A DNA stretch of 18,777 nucleotides from Amphritea sp. (GCA_018067325.1 JAGPUU010000013.1:1-18777); one strand, 5' to 3'; counted from the stretch's first letter, positions 10,049 to 18,686 are shown. The notes: generated from the sequence alone by a model not told the origin. Program-made: numbers and translations.

Positions 10049-10068
10049 ATGGCATTGAGCTTATCCTA

Positions 10069-12048
10069 TCAGTGCAAATTCTGATCTGGAGCATCTGAAT
10101 CCGAATCAGATGCCGGTCCATCAGCATCATCGTCGCTTAGATCACTTTCATCCAACTCAAAGTCTTCCTGATCCTTCGCTTTAGCAGCTTCATCCCGGGC
10201 CGCTCTGGAATCAGATTCCTGCCAGCCTTCCGGCGCAGTAACCGGCTTACGATCCATCAACTCATCAATCTGACCGCTATCGATCGTTTCATATTTCATC
10301 AATGCCTGAGTCATCGTCTCAAGAACATCTCGGTTATCTTCAAGCATCTTAGCCGCATTGGCGTAGCATTCATCGATAATCTTGCGAGTCTCTGTATCAA
10401 TCTTACGCTGAATCTCTTCAGACATAGGCTTTACACCCTGACCGTAACCACGATTAAACGGATCCTGCTCTTCTTCATCATATAACAGAGGCCCCATCTC
10501 TTCAGACAGTCCCCACCGCGCTACCATATTACGCGCCAGACTAGTGGCCCGCTGAATATCATTAGATGCACCAGTGGTAACGCCATCTTTACCCAACGTC
10601 ATTTCCTCAGCTATTCGACCGCCGTATAGACTACAAATATTAGAGATAAGCATCTTACGGCTGTGGCTATATCTATCCTCTTCAGGCAGGAACATAGTCA
10701 CACCCAATGCCCGTCCACGGGGAATGATAGAGACTTTATAGACTGGATCATGCTCTGGCATCAGACGACCAACAATGGCATGACCTGATTCATGGTAAGC
10801 CGTATTCAGGCGCTCCTCATAAGACATAACCATCGATTTACGCTCTGCGCCCATCATGATTTTATCTTTAGCCCGCTCGAACTGCTCCATACCAACGGTA
10901 CGCTTGCTAGACCGCGCAGCGAAGAGCGCTGCTTCGTTTACCAGGTTTGCCAGATCGGCACCTGAGAAGCCCGGAGTACCACGCGCAATAAGATCAGGTT
11001 TGACATCGTCACCCAATGGCACTTTACGCATATGCACTTTAAGAATTTTTTCACGACCGCGAATATCAGGCAGGCCTACATGTACCTGTCGGTCAAAACG
11101 CCCCGGACGCAACAATGCCGGGTCTAGTACGTCAGGACGGTTAGTCGCAGCAATAACGATAACCCCCTCAGTACCTTCAAAACCATCCATTTCAACCAGT
11201 AACTGATTCAGAGTCTGCTCACGCTCATCATTACCGCCGCCCATACCAACACCACGGTGACGACCGACCGCGTCGATCTCATCGATAAAGATGATACAAG
11301 GTGAATTTTTCTTTGCCTGTTCAAACATATCCCGGACACGGGATGCGCCGACGCCGACAAACATCTCAACAAAGTCAGAACCGGAAATAGTAAAGAACGG
11401 CACCTTCGCTTCACCGGCAATCGCTTTGGCCAACAAGGTTTTACCGGTACCCGGATTACCTGACATCAGCACTCCGCGAGGAATATGACCACCCAACCGC
11501 TGAAATTTCCCGGGGTCCCGGAGGTAATCAACCAGCTCTTTAACCTCCTCTTTCGCCTCTTCAACACCGGCCACATCATCAAAGGTCGTCTTAATCTGAT
11601 CCTCACCCATCATTCGGGCTTTGGACTTACCAAAGGACATCGGACCGCCTTTACCACCGCCGCCGCCCTGCATCTGACGCATAAAGAACATAAAGATGGC
11701 AAGGATGATCAGAATTGGGAAACTGGCAACCAGCAACTGAGTCCAAACACTCTGTTTCTCAGGCTGCTTACCCTCTATCTGCACTTTATGGTTATACAGA
11801 TCATCAACCAGCTTAGGATCCTGTAACGCCGGACGCACGGTTTCAAAGTGCTCGCCGTTAATCCGCTCACCCTCAATGGTGTAACCTTCAATAACAACTC
11901 GGCGAACCTGATCCTCTTTTACTGCGCTGATAAACTCAGAGTAGGTAAGGGTTTGCGAGGAGCTTTCGCTATTAAAATTATTAAAAACGGTCAACAGCAC
12001 TGCTGCGATGACCAGCCACAGTACTAGATTCTTAGCCATATCGTTCAA
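10069..12048 (-). CDS. ftsH: ATP-dependent zinc metalloprotease FtsH
   Basis: Membrane-anchored AAA+ protease that degrades misassembled membrane proteins and regulators such as LpxC and sigma32. The product is 659 aa. Membrane segments cover about residues 5-25 and 104-124 around a periplasmic domain. The AAA module has Walker A GNPGTGKT (197-204), pore FVG (230-232), Walker B IIFIDEID (252-259) and the second region of homology [20 protein letters not shown]. The zinc site is HESGH (419-423), with Asp497 in GASNDI as the likely third ligand. The tail (about 618-659) is very acidic. I chose TTG at 12048: AGAGGG lies seven bases upstream, whereas the ATG three codons later has poor spacing. 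The Walker A second residue is Asn where E. coli FtsH has Pro. Confidence 0.97.
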   Translation of the reverse strand: MNDMAKNLVLWLVIAAVLLTVFNNFNSESSSQTLTYSEFISAVKEDQVRRVVIEGYTIEGERINGEHFETVRPALQDPKLVDDLYNHKVQIEGKQPEKQSVWTQLLVASFPILIILAIFMFFMRQMQGGGGGKGGPMSFGKSKARMMGEDQIKTTFDDVAGVEEAKEEVKELVDYLRDPGKFQRLGGHIPRGVLMSGNPGTGKTLLAKAIAGEAKVPFFTISGSDFVEMFVGVGASRVRDMFEQAKKNSPCIIFIDEIDAVGRHRGVGMGGGNDEREQTLNQLLVEMDGFEGTEGVIVIAATNRPDVLDPALLRPGRFDRQVHVGLPDIRGREKILKVHMRKVPLGDDVKPDLIARGTPGFSGADLANLVNEAALFAARSSKRTVGMEQFERAKDKIMMGAERKSMVMSYEERLNTAYHESGHAIVGRLMPEHDPVYKVSIIPRGRALGVTMFLPEEDRYSHSRKMLISNICSLYGGRIAEEMTLGKDGVTTGASNDIQRATSLARNMVARWGLSEEMGPLLYDEEEQDPFNRGYGQGVKPMSEEIQRKIDTETRKIIDECYANAAKMLEDNRDVLETMTQALMKYETIDSGQIDELMDRKPVTAPEGWQESDSRAARDEAAKAKDQEDFELDESDLSDDDADGPASDSDSDAPDQNLH

Positions 12049-12128
12049 AGGAAAACCCTCTGTTCTCTCAAAATTAATGTCCGTCGGAAAACAAACAAAA
12101 GTACATTACTTAACCCGTAATAACTATA

Positions 12129-12749
12129 TCAAGGACGAAAATTTCGTCCAATAAGATAAACCTCTCGCGAACGAGCCCGAGATGAATCGGGTTTACGGCT
12201 ATACACCTTAGTAAAGCTACTGCGCATATCGTTCATATATTCGTCAAAACCTTCGCCCTGGAATACCTTAGCAACAAAGTCACCACCGGGACGCAACACC
12301 TGACGAGCCATATCTAACGCCAGTTCAACCAGATACATAGCAACCGGCTGATCTACAGCATTCATACCACTCATATTGGGGGCCATATCAGAAATTACAA
12401 GGTCTGCCAGATCATTACCTAAGGTTTCCAGTATCTGATTCAGCACAGATTCCTCTGTAAAGTCCCCTTGAATAAACTGTACGCCGGGCAAAGGATCCAT
12501 AGACAGTATATCCGATGCCACTACTCTGCCATCATCACCGACTAGTTCAGCCGCTACCTGAGACCAGCCACCCGGGGCTGCACCAAGATCCACTAACGTC
12601 ATTCCCGGACGTATCAGCTTATCTTTATCGTTCAGCTCCAGCAGTTTAAAACTGGCTCGGGAGCGGTATCCCAGCTCTTTAGCTTTTTTTACATACTGAT
12701 CGTCGAAGTGTTCCTGCAGCCAACGACCGCTGCTTTTTGATCTTGCCAC
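12129..12749 (-). CDS. rlmE: 23S rRNA (uridine(2552)-2'-O)-methyltransferase RlmE
   Basis: SAM-dependent methyltransferase that modifies U2552 in the A loop of 23S rRNA in late 50S assembly; also called RrmJ or FtsJ. The protein is 206 aa from the GTG at 12749. The SAM-binding motif [11 protein letters not shown] is at 54-64. The catalytic K-D-K-E set is visible as Lys35, Asp121 (SDMAPNMSG), Lys161 ([11 protein letters not shown]) and Glu196 (SRARSREVY). I preferred the GTG because a GGGG tract sits six bases upstream and [15 protein letters not shown] matches family N-termini. The ATG at 12761 would add four residues (MGSW) and has no Shine-Dalgarno, but it is not excluded. It is cotranscribed with ftsH 80 bases downstream, as in E. 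coli, and divergent from yhbY. Confidence 0.95.
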   Translation of the reverse strand: MARSKSSGRWLQEHFDDQYVKKAKELGYRSRASFKLLELNDKDKLIRPGMTLVDLGAAPGGWSQVAAELVGDDGRVVASDILSMDPLPGVQFIQGDFTEESVLNQILETLGNDLADLVISDMAPNMSGMNAVDQPVAMYLVELALDMARQVLRPGGDFVAKVFQGEGFDEYMNDMRSSFTKVYSRKPDSSRARSREVYLIGRNFRP

Positions 12750-12816
12750 CCATGACCCCATTCGGAATTTGAGTTAATGCCTACTTTCTGCACCACAACT
12801 CAGGTAAAATCTATCT

Positions 12817-12847
12817 ATTATAAAACTGAGCGGATCTGCCGCTCCAA
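12817..12847 (-). promoter_or_regulatory. Candidate rlmE promoter with embedded inverted repeat
   Basis: On the minus strand a perfect TATAAT (12817-12822) lies 19 bases after a weak TTGGAG (12842-12847). The spacer contains a perfect inverted repeat GAGCGG-ATCTG-CCGCTC (12828-12844). The repeat also lies in the upstream region of divergent yhbY, for which I could not place a convincing promoter. An operator or an RNA hairpin are both possible. Confidence 0.35.
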
Positions 12848-12872
12848 TATTATCAAAGGCAAGTATTTTAGT

Positions 12873-13175
12873 ATGAGCTTAACCTCTACGCAAAAGAAGC
12901 AGTTCCGGACCATCGGCCACAAGCTGAATCCTATCATCACCGTTGCCGGAAACGGCCTCAGCGAAAACATTCTACTGGAAGCTGACCGGGCACTGGAAGA
13001 CCACGAGCTGATCAAAGTTAAATTCGCCATAGGTGATCGGGTTGCCAAGAAGCAACTGATCACAGAAATGGCCAAGATCGTTGAAGCCCTGATCGTTCAG
13101 GAGATTGGTAGCGTAGCACTGTTCTATCGCGCTGCGAAAAGCCCAGACCCTAAACTGTCTAACCTGCTTCGCTAA
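12873..13175 (+). CDS. yhbY: Ribosome assembly RNA-binding protein YhbY
   Basis: Small CRS1-YhbY (CRM) domain RNA-binding protein that associates with pre-50S particles. The product is 100 aa, close to E. coli YhbY. It starts MSLTSTQKKQFRTIGHKLNP and has the CRM GxxG-type loop in VAGNGLSENIL (24-34), then ALEDHELIKVKF and the C-terminal IGSVALFYRAAK. The open frame extends 32 codons upstream of 12873, but that part is AT-rich promoter-like sequence and unlike the family. The only Shine-Dalgarno candidate is AAAGG, 13 bases before the ATG. It is the sole plus-strand gene, divergent from rlmE and convergent with greA, the arrangement known in Pseudomonas. Confidence 0.95.
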   Translation: MSLTSTQKKQFRTIGHKLNPIITVAGNGLSENILLEADRALEDHELIKVKFAIGDRVAKKQLITEMAKIVEALIVQEIGSVALFYRAAKSPDPKLSNLLR

Positions 13176-13206
13176 TCCGTCTCAATGCACTAACAAAATG
13201 CACCAA

Positions 13207-13237
13207 CAAAAAAACCGCCCAATGGCGGTTTTTTTAT
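13207..13237. terminator. Bidirectional terminator between convergent yhbY and greA
   Basis: The stem AAAAACCGCC (13210-13219) pairs with GGCGGTTTTT (13224-13233) across a CAAT loop. It has a T-run on the plus strand for yhbY and a T-run on the minus strand for greA. It lies 32 bases past the yhbY stop and 11 bases past the greA stop. Confidence 0.93.
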
Positions 13238-13247
13238 TCCGGCACAA

Positions 13248-13724
13248 TCAGATATGAAACACCTGATCAACCTCGTATTCAACTCCGCCATTAGGCGTCT
13301 GTACTACCGCAACATCACCCTCCTCCTTGCCAATCAAAGCCCTGGCAATCGGAGAGCTGATAGATATTTTACCACTCTTGATATCCGCCTCATCATCACC
13401 CACGATCTGATATCGAACCGTCGCATCAGTATCTAGGTTAATAATTTCAACAGTGGTACCAAAAATAACCTTCCCGGTATGCGGGATCTGCGTGACATCG
13501 ATCACCTGAACAGAGCCCAGCTTACCTTCTAGCTCCTGTATACGACCTTCAATAAAGCCTTGCTGCTCACGGGCGGCATGATACTCAGCATTTTCTTTCA
13601 GGTCGCCGTGCTCACGAGCTTCAGCAATGGATGCGATTACGACGGGGCGCCGAACGGTTTTAAGATCGTCCAATTCCGCCCGTAATGTTTTCTCACCCAG
13701 AACGGTCATTGGGAATTTTTGCAT
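13248..13724 (-). CDS. greA: Transcription elongation factor GreA
   Basis: Rescues backtracked RNA polymerase by stimulating cleavage of the transcript 3' end through the secondary channel. The product is 158 aa, the family length. The N-terminal antiparallel coiled coil (about 10-76) includes the tip motif [18 protein letters not shown], with the acidic tip residues Asp41 and Glu44. An FKBP-like C-terminal domain follows, with FGTTVEI and [14 protein letters not shown]. Conserved [12 protein letters not shown] favours GreA over GreB. The ATG start has GGAG eight bases upstream, overlapping the carB stop codon, so greA is the third gene of carA-carB-greA. A terminator lies just after it. Confidence 0.97.
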   Translation of the reverse strand: MQKFPMTVLGEKTLRAELDDLKTVRRPVVIASIAEAREHGDLKENAEYHAAREQQGFIEGRIQELEGKLGSVQVIDVTQIPHTGKVIFGTTVEIINLDTDATVRYQIVGDDEADIKSGKISISSPIARALIGKEEGDVAVVQTPNGGVEYEVDQVFHI

Positions 13725-13736
13725 TTTCTATGCTCC

Positions 13737-16700
13737 TCAGTGCAGGTCTTGCAGACGGCGAACAACTTTCTCTTCACCGTACTGCATCGCCATAATCATG
13801 GCTTCGGCGCCAGCCAGCGTAGTACTATATGGCACTTTATGCTGCAAAGCTGAGCGACGAATCTCTGCAGAGTCAGCGATCGCCTTACGACCTTCAGTGG
13901 TATTGATAACATAGACAATCTCATCGTTTTTAAGCATATCGACGATATTAGGACGACCTTCCGTTACCTTGTTAACCACCTGAACTTCGAGCCCTTCAGC
14001 GGCAAGCAAAGCTGCGGTGCCGCGAGTCGCAACCAGCGTAAAGCCCAGGCCTACGAGATCACGAGCAACGGGCAGTACGTTCTGCTTATCCACTTCGCGC
14101 ACAGAGATAAAGGCTTGACCGGTAGTAGGCATCTTCTCGCCAGCACCCATCTGCGCCTTCATAAAGGCTTCACCAAAAGTTACACCCACACCCATAACTT
14201 CACCGGTAGACTTCATCTCAGGTGACAGGATAGGGTCAACGCCCTGGAATTTATTGAATGGGAAGACCGCTTCTTTAACGTTAAACAGCGTTGGTACAAT
14301 CTCTTCTGTAAAACCGATTTCTTGTAGCGTTTTACCGGTCATCACCTGAGCACCAATCTTAGCCAGGGAAACACCAATGCACTTAGAAACAAACGGCACA
14401 GTTCGAGAAGCACGCGGATTTACTTCAATAACGTAAACATCGCCATCCTGGTAAGCCAACTGAGTATTCATCAGCCCCACTACACCCAGCTCCAGCGCCA
14501 TCTTACGCACCATATCACGCATTTCATTCTGCAGATCCTCTGCAAGACTGTATGGCGGCAGAGAACATGCAGAATCACCGGAGTGAACACCCGCCTGCTC
14601 GATATGCTGCATGATCGCACCGATAACGACAGTTTTACCATCGGATACCGCATCAATATCAACTTCAATAGCAGCATTCAGGAAGTGATCCAATAGCACA
14701 GGTGCATCATGTGAAACCTGTACCGCAGTAGTCATGTACTTACGTAGCTCGGACTCTTTGTAGACAATTTCCATTGCTCGACCACCCAATACATAAGATG
14801 GACGTACAACTAGCGGATATCCTAGCTTTTCAGCTTCAATAATCGCTTCTTCCAATGAACGAACGGTAGCGTTCTCAGGCTGCTTCAGACCAAGACGCTT
14901 AAGCATCTGCTGAAACTGCTCACGGTCTTCCGCACGGTCAATCGCTTCAGGCGAAGTACCTATGATTGGCACACCAGCCTGCTCCAGCGCGAGCGCCAAT
15001 TTCAGAGGAGTCTGACCACCGTATTGTACGATAACACCCTTAGGCTTCTCGACATGTACGATCTCTAGAACATCTTCCAATGTAATCGATTCGAAATAGA
15101 GACGATCAGAAGTGTCGTAATCGGTTGATACCGTTTCAGGGTTACAGTTAACCATGATGGTTTCAAAGCCATCTTCACGAGCCGCCAGAGCAGCATGTAC
15201 GCAGCAATAATCAAACTCGATACCCTGTCCTATACGGTTAGGGCCGCCGCCGATAACCATGATTTTGTCACGATTAGATGGATTCGACTCGCACTCTTCT
15301 TCATAGGTCGAGTACATATAAGCAGTATCAGTAGAAAACTCAGCAGCACAAGTATCAACACGCTTGTATACCGGACGAATATCCATTGAATGACGGCGTT
15401 TACGAACCTGCTTTTCAGACACACCCAGCAACGTAGCCAAACGAGCATCTGCAAAGCCTTTTCGCTTCAGACGATAGAGCTTATCTTTATCCAATTCAGA
15501 CAAAGACATTTCAGAAATCAGCTGTTCGTCCTTTATAAGATCTTCAATCTGAACCAGGTACCAGCGATCGATACCGGACAGCTCATAAAGCTCTTCAACA
15601 GACATACCCAGACGGAAAGCGTCACCAACATACCAGATCCGCTCAGCACCTGGCTGCTTCATCTCACGGACGATCTCGGCACGAGCATCTTCACTCTTAA
15701 GGTCAACAATCGGGTCAAAGCCGGTCGCACCCACTTCAAGGCCACGCAACGCTTTCTGCAGCGACTCCTGCTGAGTACGACCAATAGCCATCACCTCACC
15801 AACAGACTTCATCTGAGTTGTTAGACGGTCATTGGCCTGCGGGAATTTTTCAAACGTAAAACGAGGAATCTTAGTTACTACATAATCGATAGCCGGCTCG
15901 AAAGATGCTGGAGTCGCACCACCAGTAATATCATTTTGCAGTTCATCAAGGGTATAGCCGATCGCCAATTTTGCCGCTACTTTGGCAATTGGAAAACCGG
16001 TCGCCTTAGAAGCTAATGCCGATGAACGAGATACCCGGGGATTCATCTCAATGATGACAAAACGCCCAGTTTCAGGACACTGGCCGAACTGCACATTCGA
16101 ACCGCCAGTTTCAACACCGATCTCACGCAGCACGGCCAGAGACGCATCACGCATCCACTGGTACTCTTTATCAGTCAGAGTCTGCGCAGGCGCAACGGTA
16201 ATCGAATCACCCGTATGCACACCCATAGCGTCAAAGTTTTCAATAGAACAGATGATGATGCAGTTGTCGTTTTTGTCACGAACCACTTCCATCTCGTACT
16301 CTTTCCAGCCGATCAGGGACTCATCGATCAATAGCTCACTGGTTGGAGACAAGTCCAGTCCACGTTCACAGATCTCGATAAATTCTTCTTTGTTATACGC
16401 GATACCGCCACCGGTGCCACCCATAGTGAAGGATGGACGGATAATTGACGGGAAGCCCAACTGAGACTGAACCTGCAAAGCTTCTTCAAGACTGTGAGCA
16501 ATTGCCGCACGTGGACATTCCAGACCGATAGATTTCATCGCTTTATCAAAACGATCACGATCTTCTGCTTTATCAATAGTGTCAGCATTGGCGCCGATCA
16601 TCTCGACACCAAATTGCTCAAGAACACCTTCACGCTCAAGATCCAGCGCGCAGTTTAGCGCAGTCTGACCACCCATGGTTGGCAGCAGAGCATCCGGACG

Positions 16701-16943
16701 CTCTTGCTCAATGATCTTAGCAACGGTTTTCCATAGAATAGGCTCTATGTAAGTGGCGTCAGCCATCGACGGATCGGTCATTATGGTCGCTGGATTAGAG
16801 TTAACCAGAATAACGCGATAGCCCTCTTCTCGCAGAGCTTTACAGGCCTGGGCACCGGAGTAATCAAACTCACAGGCCTGACCGATAACGATAGGACCCG
16901 CACCGAGGATTAGAATACTTTGTATGTCCGTACGTTTTGGCAT
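13737..16943 (-). CDS. carB: Carbamoyl-phosphate synthase large subunit
   Basis: Makes carbamoyl phosphate from bicarbonate, ammonia delivered by CarA, and two ATP, for pyrimidine and arginine synthesis. The protein is 1068 aa (1073 in E. coli). The first ATP-grasp half (about 1-400) has Arg129, Arg169 in [14 protein letters not shown], and the metal-binding [10 protein letters not shown] with Glu299 and Asn301. An oligomerisation region follows. The second half opens with [15 protein letters not shown] (565-579). The C-terminal MGS-like allosteric domain (about 935-1068) keeps [13 protein letters not shown] and [13 protein letters not shown], consistent with UMP/ornithine/IMP control. The ATG start at 16943 has a weak Shine-Dalgarno. 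It lies 89 bases after carA. Confidence 0.98.
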   Translation of the reverse strand: MPKRTDIQSILILGAGPIVIGQACEFDYSGAQACKALREEGYRVILVNSNPATIMTDPSMADATYIEPILWKTVAKIIEQERPDALLPTMGGQTALNCALDLEREGVLEQFGVEMIGANADTIDKAEDRDRFDKAMKSIGLECPRAAIAHSLEEALQVQSQLGFPSIIRPSFTMGGTGGGIAYNKEEFIEICERGLDLSPTSELLIDESLIGWKEYEMEVVRDKNDNCIIICSIENFDAMGVHTGDSITVAPAQTLTDKEYQWMRDASLAVLREIGVETGGSNVQFGQCPETGRFVIIEMNPRVSRSSALASKATGFPIAKVAAKLAIGYTLDELQNDITGGATPASFEPAIDYVVTKIPRFTFEKFPQANDRLTTQMKSVGEVMAIGRTQQESLQKALRGLEVGATGFDPIVDLKSEDARAEIVREMKQPGAERIWYVGDAFRLGMSVEELYELSGIDRWYLVQIEDLIKDEQLISEMSLSELDKDKLYRLKRKGFADARLATLLGVSEKQVRKRRHSMDIRPVYKRVDTCAAEFSTDTAYMYSTYEEECESNPSNRDKIMVIGGGPNRIGQGIEFDYCCVHAALAAREDGFETIMVNCNPETVSTDYDTSDRLYFESITLEDVLEIVHVEKPKGVIVQYGGQTPLKLALALEQAGVPIIGTSPEAIDRAEDREQFQQMLKRLGLKQPENATVRSLEEAIIEAEKLGYPLVVRPSYVLGGRAMEIVYKESELRKYMTTAVQVSHDAPVLLDHFLNAAIEVDIDAVSDGKTVVIGAIMQHIEQAGVHSGDSACSLPPYSLAEDLQNEMRDMVRKMALELGVVGLMNTQLAYQDGDVYVIEVNPRASRTVPFVSKCIGVSLAKIGAQVMTGKTLQEIGFTEEIVPTLFNVKEAVFPFNKFQGVDPILSPEMKSTGEVMGVGVTFGEAFMKAQMGAGEKMPTTGQAFISVREVDKQNVLPVARDLVGLGFTLVATRGTAALLAAEGLEVQVVNKVTEGRPNIVDMLKNDEIVYVINTTEGRKAIADSAEIRRSALQHKVPYSTTLAGAEAMIMAMQYGEEKVVRRLQDLH

Positions 16944-16981
16944 GTGTAAATAACCGATCGAAAATATAATTCTTTAAACAC

Positions 16982-17005
16982 TGCCCGGGAGCATCTCACC
17001 GGGCA
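16982..17005 (-). other. Intercistronic hairpin between carA and carB
   Basis: Perfect seven-base stem TGCCCGG/CCGGGCA (16982-16988 with 16999-17005) around a ten-base loop, 27 bases past the carA stop. No T-run follows on the minus strand, so it is not a canonical terminator. A smaller TGAGT/ACTCA hairpin lies at 17013-17026. These may stabilise the mRNA or tune CarA:CarB ratios; that is inference. Confidence 0.5.
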
Positions 17006-17032
17006 ACACGTATGAGTCTTAACTCAGGTCTA

Positions 17033-18166
17033 TCAGGCCTTGCGCGCTTCGATATCGCGGATAAAGCGATCAAACAGTGGCGCAACATCGCGTGGACCGG
17101 GGCTAGCTTCAGGGTGCCCCTGAAAGCTGAATGCAGCTCGGTCGGTACGTTCAATCCCTTGTAGGGAACCATCAAACAATGACTTATGGGTTGCCTTAAG
17201 AGTCTCAGGCATCGACGCTTCATCGACCGCAAAACCATGGTTCTGACTGGTAATCATAACCTGCTTAGTGTTTAGATCCTGAACTGGGTGGTTAGCACCA
17301 TGATGACCGAACTTCATCTTCATGCTCCGCGCGCCAGAAGCCAGCGCTAACAATTGATGCCCCAGACAGATACCAAAGATAGGCAGATCTGATTTACAGA
17401 TTTCCTGAATAGCTTCGATAGCGTAATCACATGGCTCCGGATCTCCCGGGCCATTAGACAGGAAAATACCATCAGGGTTTAACGCCAACACTTCAGCAGC
17501 CGTAGTTTTAGCAGGCACCACTGTCAGGCGGCAACCGCGTTCAACCAGCATTCGCAGAATATTGCGTTTAACGCCAAAGTCATAAGCTACGACATGATGA
17601 GGAAGCTCATCTTCGCTGCGCTCCACATGACCCTCTTCACGATCCCAGGTGGTTGAAGTCCACTGATACGGTTCGTCAGTAGTAACCTCTTTCGCCAGAT
17701 CCATACCTTTCAGACCGGGGAATGCTTTTGCCGCAGCCAGTGCGCTATCTTCATCGATATCGCCGGCCATGATACAACCGCTTAATGATCCCTTTTCACG
17801 AAGAATTCGGGTCAGTCGGCGGGTATCTATATCCGCGATACCAACAATATTCTTTTCTTTCAGGTAATCATCCAAGCTCTGCTCACAACGCCAGCTACTG
17901 GCGGCTAACGGAAGATCCCGGATTACAAGACCGGCAACCCATGTATCAGAGGACTCTTCATCATCCTTATTCGTTCCCACGTTACCGATATGCGGATAGG
18001 TCAGGGTCACAATCTGACGGCAATACGATGGATCCGTCAGAATCTCCTGATAGCCCGTCATGGAAGTGTTAAATACTACTTCTCCGTTGGACTGGCCATC
18101 AGCGCCAATCGCTACTCCCCGGAAGATACTACCGTCCTCGAGGGCCAGAATGGCTGGTCTTGTCAA
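17033..18166 (-). CDS. carA: Carbamoyl-phosphate synthase small subunit (glutamine amidotransferase)
   Basis: Hydrolyses glutamine and channels ammonia to CarB. The product is 377 aa. An N-terminal CarA-specific domain ([17 protein letters not shown], then [16 protein letters not shown]) covers about 1-150. A class I glutaminase domain covers about 190-377, with nucleophile Cys267 in FGICLGHQ and the His351/Glu353 pair in [14 protein letters not shown] chose TTG at 18166: a strong GGGAGG lies six bases upstream and the N-terminus matches the family. E. coli carA also uses a UUG start, as I recall. The upstream leader contains a terminator hairpin, and a promoter lies before that hairpin. In many relatives dapB precedes carA; here an rRNA operon does. 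Confidence 0.97.
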   Translation of the reverse strand: MTRPAILALEDGSIFRGVAIGADGQSNGEVVFNTSMTGYQEILTDPSYCRQIVTLTYPHIGNVGTNKDDEESSDTWVAGLVIRDLPLAASSWRCEQSLDDYLKEKNIVGIADIDTRRLTRILREKGSLSGCIMAGDIDEDSALAAAKAFPGLKGMDLAKEVTTDEPYQWTSTTWDREEGHVERSEDELPHHVVAYDFGVKRNILRMLVERGCRLTVVPAKTTAAEVLALNPDGIFLSNGPGDPEPCDYAIEAIQEICKSDLPIFGICLGHQLLALASGARSMKMKFGHHGANHPVQDLNTKQVMITSQNHGFAVDEASMPETLKATHKSLFDGSLQGIERTDRAAFSFQGHPEASPGPRDVAPLFDRFIRDIEARKA

Positions 18167-18223
18167 AATTAACCTCCCCGCTTAGTGCGAAAATCTAAAC
18201 AGAATTAATAAACTGTAAGTTGC

Positions 18224-18263
18224 AAAAAAGCGAGGTAGAACAAAATGTCCACCTCGCTTTTTT
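18224..18263 (-). terminator. Intrinsic terminator in the carA leader (possible attenuator)
   Basis: AAAAAAGCGAGGT (18224-18236) pairs perfectly with ACCTCGCTTTTTT (18251-18263) around a 14-base loop. On the minus strand it ends in six T, 57 bases before the carA TTG start. The A/T flanks would let it work in both directions. Because the best promoter (18308-18336) is upstream of it, it sits inside the predicted carA leader and would limit carAB-greA transcription unless bypassed. Alternatively it ends a small RNA, or carA has another promoter downstream (weak CTTACA and TAGATT boxes). Confidence 0.85.
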
Positions 18264-18307
18264 GTATAGAAGTCTTTGTGTGCATTCAGAGCATGCAAAT
18301 CGGCGAC

Positions 18308-18336
18308 ATTTTAGTTCATCTAGCGCCCTTTGTCTA
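18308..18336 (-). promoter_or_regulatory. Predicted carA promoter
   Basis: On the minus strand -35 TAGACA (18331-18336) and -10 TAAAAT (18308-18313) are separated by 17 bases, each matching five of six consensus positions. The predicted start is near 18301, giving a leader of about 135 bases that includes the terminator hairpin. A TGTCGC element overlaps the end of the -10 box, and an inverted repeat TGCAT-N7-ATGCA lies at 18281-18297 just downstream. Confidence 0.7.
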
Positions 18337-18353
18337 TGTCACCACCTCCTCCA

Positions 18354-18386
18354 TTTTGAGTATCTGTAAAGATCCAGAACTCAAAA
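18354..18386. repeat. Bulged 12-bp inverted repeat upstream of the carA promoter
   Basis: TTTTGAGT (18354-18361) pairs with ACTCAAAA (18379-18386). Inside it TCTG (18363-18366) pairs with CAGA (18375-18378), leaving one unpaired base and an eight-base loop. No T-run follows on either strand. It lies 18 bases upstream of the -35 box, next to a purine-rich tract (18339-18352 on the minus strand). Confidence 0.6.
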
Positions 18387-18396
18387 CTAAAGCACA

Positions 18397-18436
18397 GTAG
18401 CTAGATCGCGACTGCTCGCTGGCGACTTGGCTAGAA
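18397..18436 (+). repeat. GTAGCTAGA...TGGCTAGAA repeat, short copy
   Basis: A 40-base unit starts GTAGCTAGA and ends TGGCTAGAA, with an internal GCGA-CTGC-TCGC hairpin and the block CTGGC. The same head, hairpin position, CTGGC and tail recur in opposite orientation at 18600-18660. The GTAG head followed by a palindrome resembles REP elements linked to RAYT transposases; that assignment is inference. Confidence 0.6.
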
Positions 18437-18480
18437 AACTATTGACCCAGTGATGTTATTCTCTGCGATATATTTTTTAT

Positions 18481-18547
18481 GTAGGAGCCGTGCTGGCATG
18501 CCCTCTGGGTACCTCACGGCGAAAGAATCACCTTACGAAGCACCTAC
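18481..18547. repeat. 67-bp palindromic element
   Basis: The ends GTAGGAGC (18481-18488) and GCACCTAC (18540-18547) are inverted repeats with one mismatch. Inside, GCCGTG (18487-18492) pairs with CACGGC (18515-18520), enclosing the palindrome GGCATGCC and CCC-TCT-GGG. No open reading frame fits it. It looks like a small dispersed palindromic repeat; copy number cannot be judged from one window. Confidence 0.6.
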
Positions 18548-18599
18548 TCTACAACTATCACACCCAACTCCATTAAGAATGGCTTGGCTCTTACGCTTA

Positions 18600-18660
18600 T
18601 TCTAGCCACGATAGGTGCGCAGCGCCGTCCGAGCCAGCCGCGTAGCGGCGGTCTAGCTAC
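18600..18660 (-). repeat. GTAGCTAGA...TGGCTAGAA repeat, long inverted copy
   Basis: Read on the minus strand it starts GTAGCTAGA (18660-18652), has a GCCGC-TAC-GCGGC hairpin, then CTGGC, and ends TGGCTAGAA (18608-18600). It is 21 bases longer than the copy at 18397-18436 and in opposite orientation. The differing hairpin bases keep the pairing in each copy. A small CCATT/AATGG hairpin lies at 18570-18582, between this copy and the 67-bp element. Confidence 0.6.
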
Positions 18661-18686
18661 GTCTCAGCCCTTAAATCCCAGACACG

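Noticed and set aside
12133..12149. Perfect inverted repeat GGACGAAA-A-TTTCGTCC at the 3' end of rlmE
   Set aside because: It encodes the conserved C-terminal residues GRNFRP, has no usable loop and no T-run, so it is probably coincidental.
12777..12872. Upstream extension of yhbY by 32 codons
   Set aside because: The stretch is AT-rich intergenic sequence with a likely rlmE promoter on the other strand. YhbY proteins begin at the ATG at 12873.
15982..16464. Plus-strand open frame of 160 codons opposite carB
   Set aside because: Antisense shadow of a highly conserved enzyme; composition follows the codon pattern of carB and no family is recognisable.
18338..18358. Mini-ORF on the minus strand, ATG-GAG-GAG-GTG-GTG-ACA-TAG
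   Set aside because: Six codons, upstream of the predicted promoter and so not in the carA transcript, and no Shine-Dalgarno before it.
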